In this document: positions 9,024 through 17,690 of the stretch, one piece after another | Layout of the letters: each line of letters begins with the position of its first letter | Position numbering within the stretch: position 1 is the stretch's first letter | Assembly (NCBI RefSeq): GCF_001425625.1 | Contig: NZ_LMCP01000001.1 | Coordinates: 373,430 to 437,429 of the forward strand | Direction of reading: 5' to 3' | DNA length: 64,000 bases | Source of the DNA: Mesorhizobium sp. Root102 | GTDB taxonomy: Bacteria > Pseudomonadota > Alphaproteobacteria > Rhizobiales > Rhizobiaceae | Notes under the pieces: model-generated | The model's input: the letters and a program-made list of their open reading frames with translations, nothing else | What the model was told of the DNA's origin: nothing | The model's database searches: none | Position numbers and translations under genes: made by a program

Positions 9024-9755
9024 ATGGACGACGCGATCATCTCCGTCCGCAATCTTCACAAATGGTACTCGGGCGTCCATGCACTGAAGGGCGTGAGCCT
9101 CGACTTCAAGCGAGGCGAGGCGCTCGGGCTGATTGGCGACAATGGTGCCGGCAAGTCGACGCTCATCAACATTCTATCCGGCGTCCAAACAGCCGATGAG
9201 GGTGAAATCCTGGTCGACGGCAAGCCGGTGCGGATCGCCAGGCCGCGCGATGCGATGAACCTCGGTATCGAGACCATCTACCAATACAATTCCATGGTTC
9301 CCACCATGTCGATTGCCAGGAACCTGTTTATCGGGCGGGAACCGACGCGGTTTTCCGTGTTCGGCGTGGGCATCCTCGACCAGAAGAAGATGGGCAGCGA
9401 AAGCATCAAGGCGATCGCCAATGTCGATCTGCATCTGCGCTCGCCCGATGCGCTGGTCGGTGAACTGTCAGGGGGCCAGCGGCAGGGCGTCGCCATAGCG
9501 CGCGCCATGCACTTCAAGTCGAAAGTGATGATTCTCGACGAGCCGACCAACCATCTCTCGGTCAAGGAAACGCAGAAGGTGATCGGCTTTGTTCGCGGCT
9601 TGAAGGAGCAGGGTGTCACCGGCGTCTTCATCAGCCACAACATGCATCACGTTTTTGACTGCTGTGATCGCGTGGTCGCGATGGCGCGAGGCGAGGTCGT
9701 GCTCGACAAGCGCATCGAGGAAACCTCCATCGACGAAGTCCACAACGTGCTTTGA
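9024..9755 (+). CDS. Sugar ABC transporter ATP-binding protein, single nucleotide-binding domain
   Basis: 243 residues carrying one complete ABC domain: Walker A GDNGAGKST (38-46), signature LSGGQRQ, Walker B MILDEPT followed by NHLSVKE, and switch His in FISHNMHH. RbsA-type sugar ATPases are usually ~500 residues with two domains; this short form is like FrcA of the rhizobial fructose importer. Two copies would energise the permease at 8043. It is the third transporter gene of the GntR-led operon. Confidence 0.88.
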   Translation: MDDAIISVRNLHKWYSGVHALKGVSLDFKRGEALGLIGDNGAGKSTLINILSGVQTADEGEILVDGKPVRIARPRDAMNLGIETIYQYNSMVPTMSIARNLFIGREPTRFSVFGVGILDQKKMGSESIKAIANVDLHLRSPDALVGELSGGQRQGVAIARAMHFKSKVMILDEPTNHLSVKETQKVIGFVRGLKEQGVTGVFISHNMHHVFDCCDRVVAMARGEVVLDKRIEETSIDEVHNVL

Positions 9756-9771
9756 GAAGCGGGTAACGGTG

Positions 9772-10527
9772 ATGACGGACCTTTCGGGCAAAGTTGCGCT
9801 GTTGACGGGCGGTCTGGGTTCGCTCGGCCGTGCCCAGGCTGCCGCACTTGCACGCGCCGGCGCTCGCGTGCTTTTGCTTGACCGCCCCGAGACTGTCGAA
9901 GGACCTGGGATCGCGGCTGAATTGGCGTCGGCGAGCAAGGGTGCGATCGTCTATATCGGCTGCGACTTGAACCAGTTGGCCGAAGCCGAAGCGGCGGTCA
10001 GGGCGCTCGCCGACGAAGAGGGCGCGATCGACATCTTGATCAACAACGCGGCGCTTATCATCAACCGTCCCTTCGAGGAATTTTCCCTCGCCGAATATGA
10101 GGACCAGATCCGCGTGAATTCCTCTGCTGCCTTCGCGCTGGCGCGCGCCTGCGCTCCTGGCATGAAGAAGAAGGGCAACGGGAGGATCGTCAATTTTTGT
10201 TCGGTGACGCTGAACGGCCGCTGGGAGGGTTACGTGCCTTATGTAGCTTCGAAGGGCGCCATGCTGGGTCTCACGAAGTCTCTGGGGCGGGAATTGGGAC
10301 CGCACGGCATTACCGTAAACGCAGTGTCGCCGGGCGCTGTCGTTTCCGAGGCGGAGAAGCGCGTTTTCGGAGAACGGCTCCAGGAATACAACGACTGGAT
10401 TCTGGCCAACCAGAGCTTGAAGCGTCGCATCGAGCCGCAGCATGTCGCCGATCTCGTGCTGTTCCTTGTCTCCCCAGACTCGGACATGATCAGCGGCCAG
10501 AACATCAATGTCGATGGTGGCTGGTAG
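9772..10527 (+). CDS. SDR family NAD(P)-dependent dehydrogenase (sugar or sugar-acid dehydrogenase)
   Basis: 251-residue classical short-chain dehydrogenase. It has the nucleotide motif TGGLGSLG (12-19), NNAA (91-94), catalytic S144, Y157 and K161 (YVASK) and the C-terminal VDGGW end. The ATG at 9772 follows GGGTAACGGTG, 16 bp after the ATPase stop. In this setting it could oxidise the incoming sugar to its lactone (first step, with the mutarotase and SMP-30 lactonase), or act on a 2-keto-3-deoxy acid as in L-fucose breakdown. Sequence alone does not decide. Confidence 0.86.
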   Translation: MTDLSGKVALLTGGLGSLGRAQAAALARAGARVLLLDRPETVEGPGIAAELASASKGAIVYIGCDLNQLAEAEAAVRALADEEGAIDILINNAALIINRPFEEFSLAEYEDQIRVNSSAAFALARACAPGMKKKGNGRIVNFCSVTLNGRWEGYVPYVASKGAMLGLTKSLGRELGPHGITVNAVSPGAVVSEAEKRVFGERLQEYNDWILANQSLKRRIEPQHVADLVLFLVSPDSDMISGQNINVDGGW

Positions 10528-10543
10528 AAGTGGCGTTCCGTCG

Positions 10544-11413
10544 ATGACAAATAGTGATGCGGTCGAGCTTGCCGACGGGCGCGCAAGCCTGGTGGTGAGC
10601 CCTCGCCAAGGCGCCGCCATCCTGCGCTACGACGCGCTGCGCCCGGGCCGGGTGCCCATGCCTGTTATCAAGCCATCGACGGGTCTGCTGAAGTTCGGGT
10701 CTCAACTGTTGATTCCATGGTCGAACCGTATTTCCGGCGGGGGCTTCGAGTTCGAAGGGCGCTACCATGCGATCGAACCCAATGTCGAAGGCGAGCCGTT
10801 CCCGCTCCATGGCGACGGTTTTCAAAAGCCGTGGCGGCTGACACGACGAACCGGCACTGAAATGGAGCTGGTTTTGGAAAACGGTGCAATCGGGCCCTAT
10901 CGCTACCATGCAAGTGCCCGCTACGCGCTGGAGGATGGCGCGCTGGCCGCGATCCTGACCGTTGAGAACCGCGCCGCCATGTGCCTGCCCTACGGGCTCG
11001 GCTTCCATCCGTGGTTTCCGCGCGGCCCGCGCACCTCTCTCCAAGCATCTGCGGCAAGGGTATGGCTGGAGGACGAACGTCACCTGCCGACGGCGGCTGT
11101 GTCGCTCAATTCCCGCCCGGACTGGGATTTTTCGCAAACCGCGCTCCTTCCCGACACCTGGGTCAACAATGCGTTCGAAGGCTGGGACGGCCGTGCCTCG
11201 ATCGCCCAGCCGGATGACGCCATCATTGTCACGCTCGAGGCATCGTCGACGCTGAACGTCTTCGTTCTCTATTCGCCGGCACCAGATGCTGATTTCTTCT
11301 GTTTCGAACCGGTTTCACATGTCGTGGACGCCCATCATGGCAGCGGCCTGACGACGCTGGAACAAGGCAGATCGACAAGCGCGCATTTGCGTCTACGCTG
11401 GGACGAGCTCTAG
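10544..11413 (+). CDS. Aldose 1-epimerase (galactose mutarotase) family protein
   Basis: About 289 residues of beta-sandwich mutarotase fold. The two active-site histidines are visible in FPLHGDGF and GLGFHPWFPRG, and the conserved Glu in CFEPVSH. It interconverts alpha and beta anomers so that the dehydrogenase receives the right one. I place the start at ATG 10544, 17 bp after the SDR stop; an alternative ATG at 10508 would overlap the SDR gene. It is the last gene of the GntR operon before a 169-bp gap. Confidence 0.84.
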   Translation: MTNSDAVELADGRASLVVSPRQGAAILRYDALRPGRVPMPVIKPSTGLLKFGSQLLIPWSNRISGGGFEFEGRYHAIEPNVEGEPFPLHGDGFQKPWRLTRRTGTEMELVLENGAIGPYRYHASARYALEDGALAAILTVENRAAMCLPYGLGFHPWFPRGPRTSLQASAARVWLEDERHLPTAAVSLNSRPDWDFSQTALLPDTWVNNAFEGWDGRASIAQPDDAIIVTLEASSTLNVFVLYSPAPDADFFCFEPVSHVVDAHHGSGLTTLEQGRSTSAHLRLRWDEL

Positions 11414-11539
11414 CGCCGAATCCGGAGTTGCGAAGCGGCGTTAGTCGGTGCAGGGACATGGCCGGACATAGGCCTTTTCCGTTGGGCGTCTGTCGCTCTG
11501 CCACACGCCGACTTGAAGAAGCGACCATGGCACTCCACA

Positions 11540-11551
11540 ATGTTGAAACAT
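11540..11551. promoter_or_regulatory. Small dyad upstream of the FAH-family gene
   Basis: ATGTT-GA-AACAT, a perfect 5+2+5 dyad, 31 bp before the ATG at 11583 in a 169-bp intergenic stretch. It could be an operator for the LacI or GntR protein of the region. Nothing else was recognised in the gap. Confidence 0.3.
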
Positions 11552-11582
11552 CCTGCCCTGTGACGAGAGAGTGGTAACGAAC

Positions 11583-12734
11583 ATGATCTTTCTGCCTGAT
11601 GACGATGGTGTCTTTCTCGGCCGCGCCCGATCACCGGCCGCCCCCCATCCCCTCGTGGTCACGGTCCGCGACGGCACGGTTTTCGACATTACGTCACGTA
11701 CGGCACCGACTGTGCGTGACATCTGCGAGATGGCCGATCCTGCCGGCCATGTGCTATCGGCCAAGGGCAGACCGATCGGATCGCTCGACGACATCGCCGC
11801 CAACAGTTTCGAGACCAAGCGCGATCCGGCAAAACCGTATTTGCTCTCCCCGATCGACCTGCAGGCGGTCAAGGCCTCGGGCGTCACCTTCGTCGTCAGC
11901 CTGCTGGAACGGGTGATCGAGGAACAGGCGCGCGGTTCGGCGGAGAAAGCCGACGCCATCCGCGCCGACATTGCCGGACTGATCGGCCACGATCTGTCGA
12001 AGCTGAAGCCCGGTTCGTCCGAAGCGATGGAGATCAAGGCCAAGCTCATCGCGCGCGGCGCCTGGTCGCAATATCTGGAAGTCGGCATCGGCCCCGACGC
12101 CGAGATTTTCACCAAGTGCCAGCCGATGGCCTCGGTCGGCTTCGGCGCCGATGTCGGCCTGCACCCGGTGTCGACCTGGAACAATCCGGAGCCCGAGATC
12201 GCCATGATCGCCGCCTCAAGCGGCAGGATCGTCGGCGCCACCATCGGCAACGACGTCAATCTGCGCGACGTCGAGGGGCGTTCGGCGCTTTTGCTCGGCA
12301 AGGCCAAGGATAACAATGCCTCGGCCGCACTCGGTCCCTTCATCCGGCTGTTCGACGACACGTTCTCGATCGATGACGTGAAGCGGGCCGTCGTGCGCCT
12401 GAAGGTCGAGGGCGAGGACGGGTTTTCGCTGGAGGGCGCAAGCTCGATGGCCGAGATCAGCCGCTCGCCTGAAGAACTGGTTGCCGCCGCCATGGGGCCG
12501 CACCACCAGTATCCGGACGGGCTGGCGCTCTATCTCGGCACCATGTTCGTGCCGTCGAAGGATCGCGGCGAGAAAGGCAAGGGCTTCACCCACAAGGTCG
12601 GCGACATCGTCACCATCTCGTCGGAAAAATTCGGTGCGCTGGTCAACCGTGTGCGGCTGTCGCCTGACTGCCCGCCCTGGACCTACGGCGCCAGCCATCT
12701 GATGCGGGAACTGGCGAAGGCCGACCTCATCTAG
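11583..12734 (+). CDS. Fumarylacetoacetate hydrolase family protein, 2-keto-3-deoxy sugar acid dehydratase-like
   Basis: About 383 residues. The C-terminal FAH fold shows metal-ligand segments PDAEIFTK, EPEIAMI and GNDVNLRD in the right order. The two-part architecture and length resemble 2-dehydro-3-deoxy-arabinonate dehydratase of the non-phosphorylating (Weimberg-type) pentose route, which yields alpha-ketoglutarate semialdehyde. Hydrolytic FAH enzymes of L-fucose breakdown are the alternative. The start is ATG 11583 after GAGAGAG; an in-frame GTG at 11571 is possible. Genes at 4035-11413 would supply its substrate. No semialdehyde dehydrogenase is in the window. Confidence 0.8.
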   Translation: MIFLPDDDGVFLGRARSPAAPHPLVVTVRDGTVFDITSRTAPTVRDICEMADPAGHVLSAKGRPIGSLDDIAANSFETKRDPAKPYLLSPIDLQAVKASGVTFVVSLLERVIEEQARGSAEKADAIRADIAGLIGHDLSKLKPGSSEAMEIKAKLIARGAWSQYLEVGIGPDAEIFTKCQPMASVGFGADVGLHPVSTWNNPEPEIAMIAASSGRIVGATIGNDVNLRDVEGRSALLLGKAKDNNASAALGPFIRLFDDTFSIDDVKRAVVRLKVEGEDGFSLEGASSMAEISRSPEELVAAAMGPHHQYPDGLALYLGTMFVPSKDRGEKGKGFTHKVGDIVTISSEKFGALVNRVRLSPDCPPWTYGASHLMRELAKADLI

Positions 12735-12838
12735 CCGGCTTTTGCCCCGGATCGCCATCAACACAATTTTATGCGAAAGCCGGGTGACTGCGGACGCAAT
12801 CCGCTCCAAGATCGCTGCGCGGTCGGGGGGCCGTCCGT

Positions 12839-14377
12839 ATGTCTGATTCGCCGATACTGTTCGTGCGCAATGTTGCCAGACGCTTTGGCGGCACGGTCGT
12901 GCTCGAAGACATGAACCTTGTGATCGAGCGCGGCTCGATCCACGCGGTGGTTGGCGAAAGCGGCGCCGGCAAATCGACGCTGATAAAGGTGCTGGCGGGC
13001 ATCGTCCGGTCGGACAGCGGCACCATCGAGTTTGACGGCAAGAGGGCAACGATCAGCAACCCCAATGCGGCGCGAAAGCTCGGCATCGGCGTCGTCCTGC
13101 AGCAGGCCGGGCTGTTTCCGGAGCGCCCGGTTCTGGCCAATCTGTTCGTCAACCGCGAACCGCTGCACAACGGGCTGATCTCGCGGCGCGAAATGGAGGC
13201 GCGCAGCCGTGACCTGCTTCGCCAGCTTGGTCTCGCCGTCGATGTCCACGCGCCGCTCGGCGAGCTCGGGCCGGCTGAGCGGCAACTCATCGCGATCGCC
13301 CGTGCGCTTCTGGAAAACCCGAGACTGCTCATCCTCGACGACCCTCATTCGGCGCTCGACCGACGCGAGACAGATCGGCTTTTCGCGGTGCTGCGAGGAC
13401 TGAAGGGCAAGGGCATGAGCATGCTCTACGCCTCGAACCGGCTGAAGGATGCGCTGGCCATCGCCGACCAGCTGACGGTCATCCGCAACGGCCGCGACGT
13501 GCTGTCAAAGGCGCGCCAGGAGCTGACGACATCGGAGGAAGCGATGATCGGCCAGTTGCGCCAATCGCTGTTTCCGCTGCCGCTCAGGGCCATGCCGACG
13601 CTTGCCGGCACGCTGCGGCCGCAACTCGCGGTTTCGGGGCTTGGCGGCGGTAGATTGTCCGACGTCAGCTTTGCGGCGCGCGCGGGCGAGATCGTCGGCC
13701 TTGCCGGGCTTGCCGGCTCCGGCGTGTCGGACCTGATTGCCCTTTTGTTCGGAGCGCAAAAGGCGGGCGCGGGCAGAGTGCGCTTCCCGGACGGGGACGG
13801 CTTGCCGAAGACACGAACAGAGGCGGCGCGGCGTAACATCTGCATGATTTCAGGCGAGCGCGGCAACGGGCTGATGCAAGACAAGTCCATCGCCTTCAAC
13901 CTGGCGAACGTTGTCGTCGGCGCACGCGACTGGGGGTCGCGCTGGTATTCACCGGTGATGGCGCTCGGCCGCGCCGCGCGGCAGATCGAGGCGCTGCGCA
14001 TCAGGTCCGCTCCCTCGACGCCGGCGGGCTCGCTGTCGGCCGGCGGCCAACAGAAGGTAATCATCGCCAAATGGCTGGAAATCGGTCCGCAAGTGGTGCT
14101 GCTCGACGAGCCGGCGCGCGGCATCGATATCGGCAGCAAGCAGGAGATCTACGCGTTGATCCGGCAGATGGCGGCCAGCGGATGCATCGTGCTGCTGCAT
14201 TCGAGGGAGTTGTCCGAGCTGACCGGCTTGAGCGATCGCATCCTTGCTTTCCACCAGGGCCGGCTCGCGGGCGAGATCGCCGGCGCCGACATGGATGGCG
14301 CGAGGCTGCTGCAGCTGATTGCGCCGGGCGAGGCAGAGGGCGAAGGCCAACAGACCAGTCGCGAGGGCGTTGCATGA
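12839..14377 (+). CDS. Sugar ABC transporter ATP-binding protein, two domains, first domain degenerate
   Basis: 512-residue RbsA-type protein. Domain 1 has Walker A GESGAGKST (39-47), but its signature is LGPAERQ (143-149) instead of LSGGQ, and its Walker B ends LLILDD (163-168), with Asp where the catalytic Glu should be. Domain 2 has the usual family-specific imperfect P-loop (GLAGSGVSD) but an intact signature, LSAGGQQK (~399-406), and Walker B VVLLDEPARG (~420). Only one composite ATP site may be fully active. It is coupled (ATGA) to the permease at 14374. No binding protein precedes it; the one at 15644 is the nearest candidate. Confidence 0.86.
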   Translation: MSDSPILFVRNVARRFGGTVVLEDMNLVIERGSIHAVVGESGAGKSTLIKVLAGIVRSDSGTIEFDGKRATISNPNAARKLGIGVVLQQAGLFPERPVLANLFVNREPLHNGLISRREMEARSRDLLRQLGLAVDVHAPLGELGPAERQLIAIARALLENPRLLILDDPHSALDRRETDRLFAVLRGLKGKGMSMLYASNRLKDALAIADQLTVIRNGRDVLSKARQELTTSEEAMIGQLRQSLFPLPLRAMPTLAGTLRPQLAVSGLGGGRLSDVSFAARAGEIVGLAGLAGSGVSDLIALLFGAQKAGAGRVRFPDGDGLPKTRTEAARRNICMISGERGNGLMQDKSIAFNLANVVVGARDWGSRWYSPVMALGRAARQIEALRIRSAPSTPAGSLSAGGQQKVIIAKWLEIGPQVVLLDEPARGIDIGSKQEIYALIRQMAASGCIVLLHSRELSELTGLSDRILAFHQGRLAGEIAGADMDGARLLQLIAPGEAEGEGQQTSREGVA

Positions 14378-15408
14378 CCAGAACCGATACCGCACCGCCC
14401 TTAGCCGGATCGGCGAACCGTAAGCCGGGGCGCCGCATTCGGCTGCCGGCAGAAACCGGTGCCGCTGTCGGGCTCGCCGCCCTGGTCGGGCTGCTCGGCT
14501 GGCTCCAGCCCTCCTTCCTCGATCCGGCCAATCTGTCGTTACTGCTGGGGCAAGCCGCCCTGCCCGGCCTGCTGGCTATCGGCATGGTGTTCGTGCTCAC
14601 CATGCGCGACATCGACCTTTCGGCGGGCGCGGCGTTCCATCTCGCGGCGGCTGCCGCAGCCCTTTTGATGATTGCCGGCATCGACCCCTGGCTTGCCGCC
14701 CTGGCCGGGATCGCGCTTGGCGCTGGCCTCGGCCTCATCAACGGGCTGCTGGCGATCACGCTGCGCTTGCCGGCCATGGTGGTGACGCTTGGCACCTGGT
14801 GGATGATCGAGGGCCTGTCGCTGGTGGCCGGCAAGGGACAGACAATCGCACCGCCAGGCGCAAACAGCGGTTTCTTCACGACGCTGTCAGGCAAGGCCTT
14901 CGCGGTGGTGCCGGCGGCTTGCATCGTTTTCGCCCTGCTGGCATTGGCGATGCACGTCGTGCTCCATCGCACCCGCTTTGGTTACCGGGTCCAGGCCGTC
15001 GGCAGCAACAGCCAAGCCGCTGCCTATGCCGGCATTCCGACGCCCAAGGTGCGGCTGCTGACGCTGGTGCTGATGGGTGCGATAGCCGGGCTGGCCGGCG
15101 TGATCCATGTCGGCGCCCAGGGCTCCGTCGCCCCCGGTGACGGCAGCAGCTTCATGCTGCTGGCGATTGCGGCGGCCATCATCGGCGGCACATCGCTTTC
15201 AGGTGGCCATGGCAGCGTCATTGGCGCGGTGATCGGCATCCTGCTCGTCCAGGTGATCCTGAGCGCAATGAACCTGCTTGACGTCGATGCCGCGTGGAGC
15301 ACCTTCGCCACCGGCGCCCTGACCGTGCTCGCGCTGGCGGTGGACCGGCTCTTCAGGATGTGGCGCAACCTGCGTGCTGGACACGGTGAAGACAATCTGC
15401 TCGGCTGA
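14374..15408 (+). CDS. Sugar ABC transporter permease (RbsC family)
   Basis: 344-residue permease with a ~25-residue polar N-terminus, then about nine to ten helices. It carries the RbsC-family segment MRDIDLSAGAAFHLAA and the late loop IGGTSLSGGHGSVIGAVIG. The ATG lies inside the stop of the preceding ATPase (ATGA), so the two are translated together. It forms an importer with that ATPase; its binding protein is not adjacent in the operon sense, 235 bp separating it from the one at 15644. Confidence 0.87.
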   Translation: MTRTDTAPPLAGSANRKPGRRIRLPAETGAAVGLAALVGLLGWLQPSFLDPANLSLLLGQAALPGLLAIGMVFVLTMRDIDLSAGAAFHLAAAAAALLMIAGIDPWLAALAGIALGAGLGLINGLLAITLRLPAMVVTLGTWWMIEGLSLVAGKGQTIAPPGANSGFFTTLSGKAFAVVPAACIVFALLALAMHVVLHRTRFGYRVQAVGSNSQAAAYAGIPTPKVRLLTLVLMGAIAGLAGVIHVGAQGSVAPGDGSSFMLLAIAAAIIGGTSLSGGHGSVIGAVIGILLVQVILSAMNLLDVDAAWSTFATGALTVLALAVDRLFRMWRNLRAGHGEDNLLG

Positions 15409-15423
15409 GCCTCGACACCAATA

Positions 15424-15436
15424 TCCGACAGTCGGA
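15424..15436. promoter_or_regulatory. Palindrome in the gap before the Frc-like importer
   Basis: TCCGAC-A-GTCGGA, a 13-bp perfect dyad 15 bp after the permease stop, within the 235-bp gap (15409-15643) that must hold the promoter of the next operon. It is a possible LacI-type operator or part of a terminator; there is no T-run. Confidence 0.3.
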
Positions 15437-15643
15437 AAATCACCTGAACTGATGCAATCTGATGGGAGCGTTGATGGCGCCTCGTCGGACGACAACTACG
15501 ACTTTCAGATAGAGGCTTGCCATCCGTCGAAAAAGGGAATGCTCTGATGCATCCAACCGGCGCTGGCAAAAGACGCAATCCGGCGGTCGCCGGAACACAA
15601 GGACGGAATCGGAACTGACCATCTACAAACGGGAGGAAATCAA

Positions 15644-16579
15644 ATGCTGACACGGCTAAGACTCGTTCTATACGGCCTGTTGGTGGCGCTGATGGTGATA
15701 CCGGCAGCGGCACAGGCCAAGACATTCTACTGGATTTCGCATGGCGGCCCGGCCGATCCGGTCTGGACCTACTTCCTGGCCGGCGCCAAGCAGTGGGCCA
15801 AGGACACTGGCAACACGGTCAACACCTCGTTCCACAATGGCGATGTCGCCTCGCAGCAGGAAGCGGTTCGCGCTGCCCTCTCCGCCAAGGCCGACGGCAT
15901 CGTCACCACGAGCCCCGATCCGGGCAGCCTGATCGAGATCGTCAAGGAAGCGCGGGCAGCGAAAGTGCCGATCATCAATTTCAACACGCCCGACCCGAAA
16001 GCCGACTTCAACGCCTATGTCGGCGGCGACAATGTCACCTTCGGCAAGCACTGGGCGCAGTATCTGGTCGACAAGGGCCTGGTGAAGAAGGGCGACTTCG
16101 TCTGGATGCCGGTCGAGATTCCCGGCGCCACCTATGGCGTCCAGGAAGAAGAAGGCATCAAGAGCGTCTTCGAGCCGCTCGGCATCACCTATGAAATCAC
16201 CGAAGCGACGCTCGACCAGGCCGAAGCCATCAACCGCATGGTCGACTACCTCACCGCCAACAAGGCCAAGGTCAAGGCGATCATCGGTCTCGGCGACCTT
16301 GTCACCGGCTCGATCAAGCGGGTGTTCGACCAGGCCGGCATCAAGGCGGGCGAAATCCCGGTCGTCGGATGGGGCAACTCGCTCGACACCACCCAGGAAG
16401 TGCTGAACGGCTACGTCAATGCCGGCCAGTGGCAGGACCCGCAGGCGACCAGCTATGTCGCGCTTTCGCTGGCCAACATGGCCGCCAGCGGCATTCCTCC
16501 GGGCTTCAACGTCATCACCGGCGCGCTCTACGAAAAGGACACCGCGCAGATCTACGACGACATCCTGTCCGGCAAGTAA
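15644..16579 (+). CDS. Sugar ABC transporter substrate-binding protein (FrcB-like)
   Basis: 311 residues with a signal peptide (~1-25, ending AAAQA-KTF) and a class I periplasmic binding fold (YWISHGGPADPVWTYFLAGAKQWAK). GGGAGGAAATC gives a strong ribosome site. The gene order binding protein, permease, single-domain ATPase matches rhizobial fructose/mannose/ribose (Frc) importers, but ligand identity is inferred only. It may also serve the orphan ATPase/permease pair at 12839-15408. A strong hairpin follows its stop. Confidence 0.88.
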   Translation: MLTRLRLVLYGLLVALMVIPAAAQAKTFYWISHGGPADPVWTYFLAGAKQWAKDTGNTVNTSFHNGDVASQQEAVRAALSAKADGIVTTSPDPGSLIEIVKEARAAKVPIINFNTPDPKADFNAYVGGDNVTFGKHWAQYLVDKGLVKKGDFVWMPVEIPGATYGVQEEEGIKSVFEPLGITYEITEATLDQAEAINRMVDYLTANKAKVKAIIGLGDLVTGSIKRVFDQAGIKAGEIPVVGWGNSLDTTQEVLNGYVNAGQWQDPQATSYVALSLANMAASGIPPGFNVITGALYEKDTAQIYDDILSGK

Positions 16580-16594
16580 CATCCCAGCCCTCAA

Positions 16595-16624
16595 CAGTCG
16601 CGACCGCCCCGGCGGTCGCGACTG
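16595..16624 (+). promoter_or_regulatory. Strong intercistronic hairpin after the binding-protein gene
   Basis: Perfect 14-bp inverted repeat (CAGTCGCGACCGCC / GGCGGTCGCGACTG) with a 2-nt centre, 15 bp past the stop. The following CCGTTTTCG is only weakly T-rich. It probably stabilises the binding-protein mRNA or causes partial termination before the permease. Confidence 0.65.
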
Positions 16625-16700
16625 ACGTCTCCGTTTTCGCCGAGCCCTTTGCACGCGAATGTGCAGGGCTCAGCCTTTCCACTCATGTCGCGGGTTGCTC

Positions 16701-17687
16701 GTGGAAAATCGTTCGCTCATCCAACGCCTGATCGCGCGGCCAGAATTTGGCCCCTTCGTGCTGCTCGTGGTCGAGATCGCCGTTTTCTGGGGTTTCAATC
16801 ACGACTTCCTGTCGCCGCAGAACATCTCCAACACACTGGCCTTCACGGTCGAGCTCGGCCTGATCGCGCTGGCGATGACGCTGTTGATGACGTCGGGCGA
16901 ATTCGACCTGTCCGTCGGTTCGCTGTTCGGTTTCTCGCCGGTGCTGATGTGGACGCTGTTCAACAGCGGCCTCACCTCGCTTGAGGTCGGCTTTGTCGCC
17001 GCACTGCTGGTCGCCGCCTTCATCGGGCTGGTCAATGGCTGGTTCGTGACACAGCTCAAGATCCCATCCTTCCTGGTGACCCTCGGCATGCTGCTGGTGG
17101 TGCGCGGCACCGCTCTTTTCGTCACCGACGGTTTTCCGCAGCGCACCTGGAGCGCCGAAGGCAGCTGGCTGGCGGAGGCGTTGGTCGGCGACTTCTTCAT
17201 CGGGCCGTTCCGCATCTACATGTCGCTGTTCTGGTTCATCGCCGCGGCCATCGCACTCGGCTATGTGCTGACGCAAAGCCGAACCGGCAACTGGATTCAG
17301 GCGGCCGGCGGCAACCCCAGCGCCGCGCGCGCCCGCGGCGTCAACGTCAGCGGCGTCAAGATTGGCCTGTTCGTGCTGTCGTCGGTCATGGCGTCGCTCG
17401 CCGGCGTCATCTCTTCGCTGCGCACTTCCGCGGCCAACCCCAACAGCGGCACCGGCTATGAACTCGAAGTCATTGCCATGGTGGTGATCGGCGGCACAGC
17501 ACTGACCGGCGGGCGCGGCACGATCATCGGCACCGTGCTCGGCATCCTGATCCTGCGCGTGATGCGCAACGGCATCGTGCTGATCGGCGTGCCCGGCCTT
17601 GCCTACAATATCTTCATCGGCGCCATCATCCTTGGCATGATGGCGCTGCATTCATGGCTGGAACGCCGGCATCAGGCGGGGACTTGA
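16701..17687 (+). CDS. Sugar ABC transporter permease (FrcC-like)
   Basis: About 328 residues, nine to ten helices, with the family signature SGEFDLSVGSLFGFSP and the late loop VIGGTALTGGRGTIIGTVLG. I favour GTG at 16701 (VENRSLIQRLIARPEFG); ATG 16659 in the same frame adds 14 residues unlike the family, and neither has a good ribosome site. It is the membrane channel between the binding protein (15644) and the ATPase (17691), with a 3-bp gap to the latter. Confidence 0.87.
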   Translation: MENRSLIQRLIARPEFGPFVLLVVEIAVFWGFNHDFLSPQNISNTLAFTVELGLIALAMTLLMTSGEFDLSVGSLFGFSPVLMWTLFNSGLTSLEVGFVAALLVAAFIGLVNGWFVTQLKIPSFLVTLGMLLVVRGTALFVTDGFPQRTWSAEGSWLAEALVGDFFIGPFRIYMSLFWFIAAAIALGYVLTQSRTGNWIQAAGGNPSAARARGVNVSGVKIGLFVLSSVMASLAGVISSLRTSAANPNSGTGYELEVIAMVVIGGTALTGGRGTIIGTVLGILILRVMRNGIVLIGVPGLAYNIFIGAIILGMMALHSWLERRHQAGT

Positions 17688-17690
17688 ACG

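Noticed and set aside
16595..16624. Full Rho-independent terminator after the Frc-like binding protein
   Set aside because: Strong stem but no T-run, and the permease that follows needs the same transcript.
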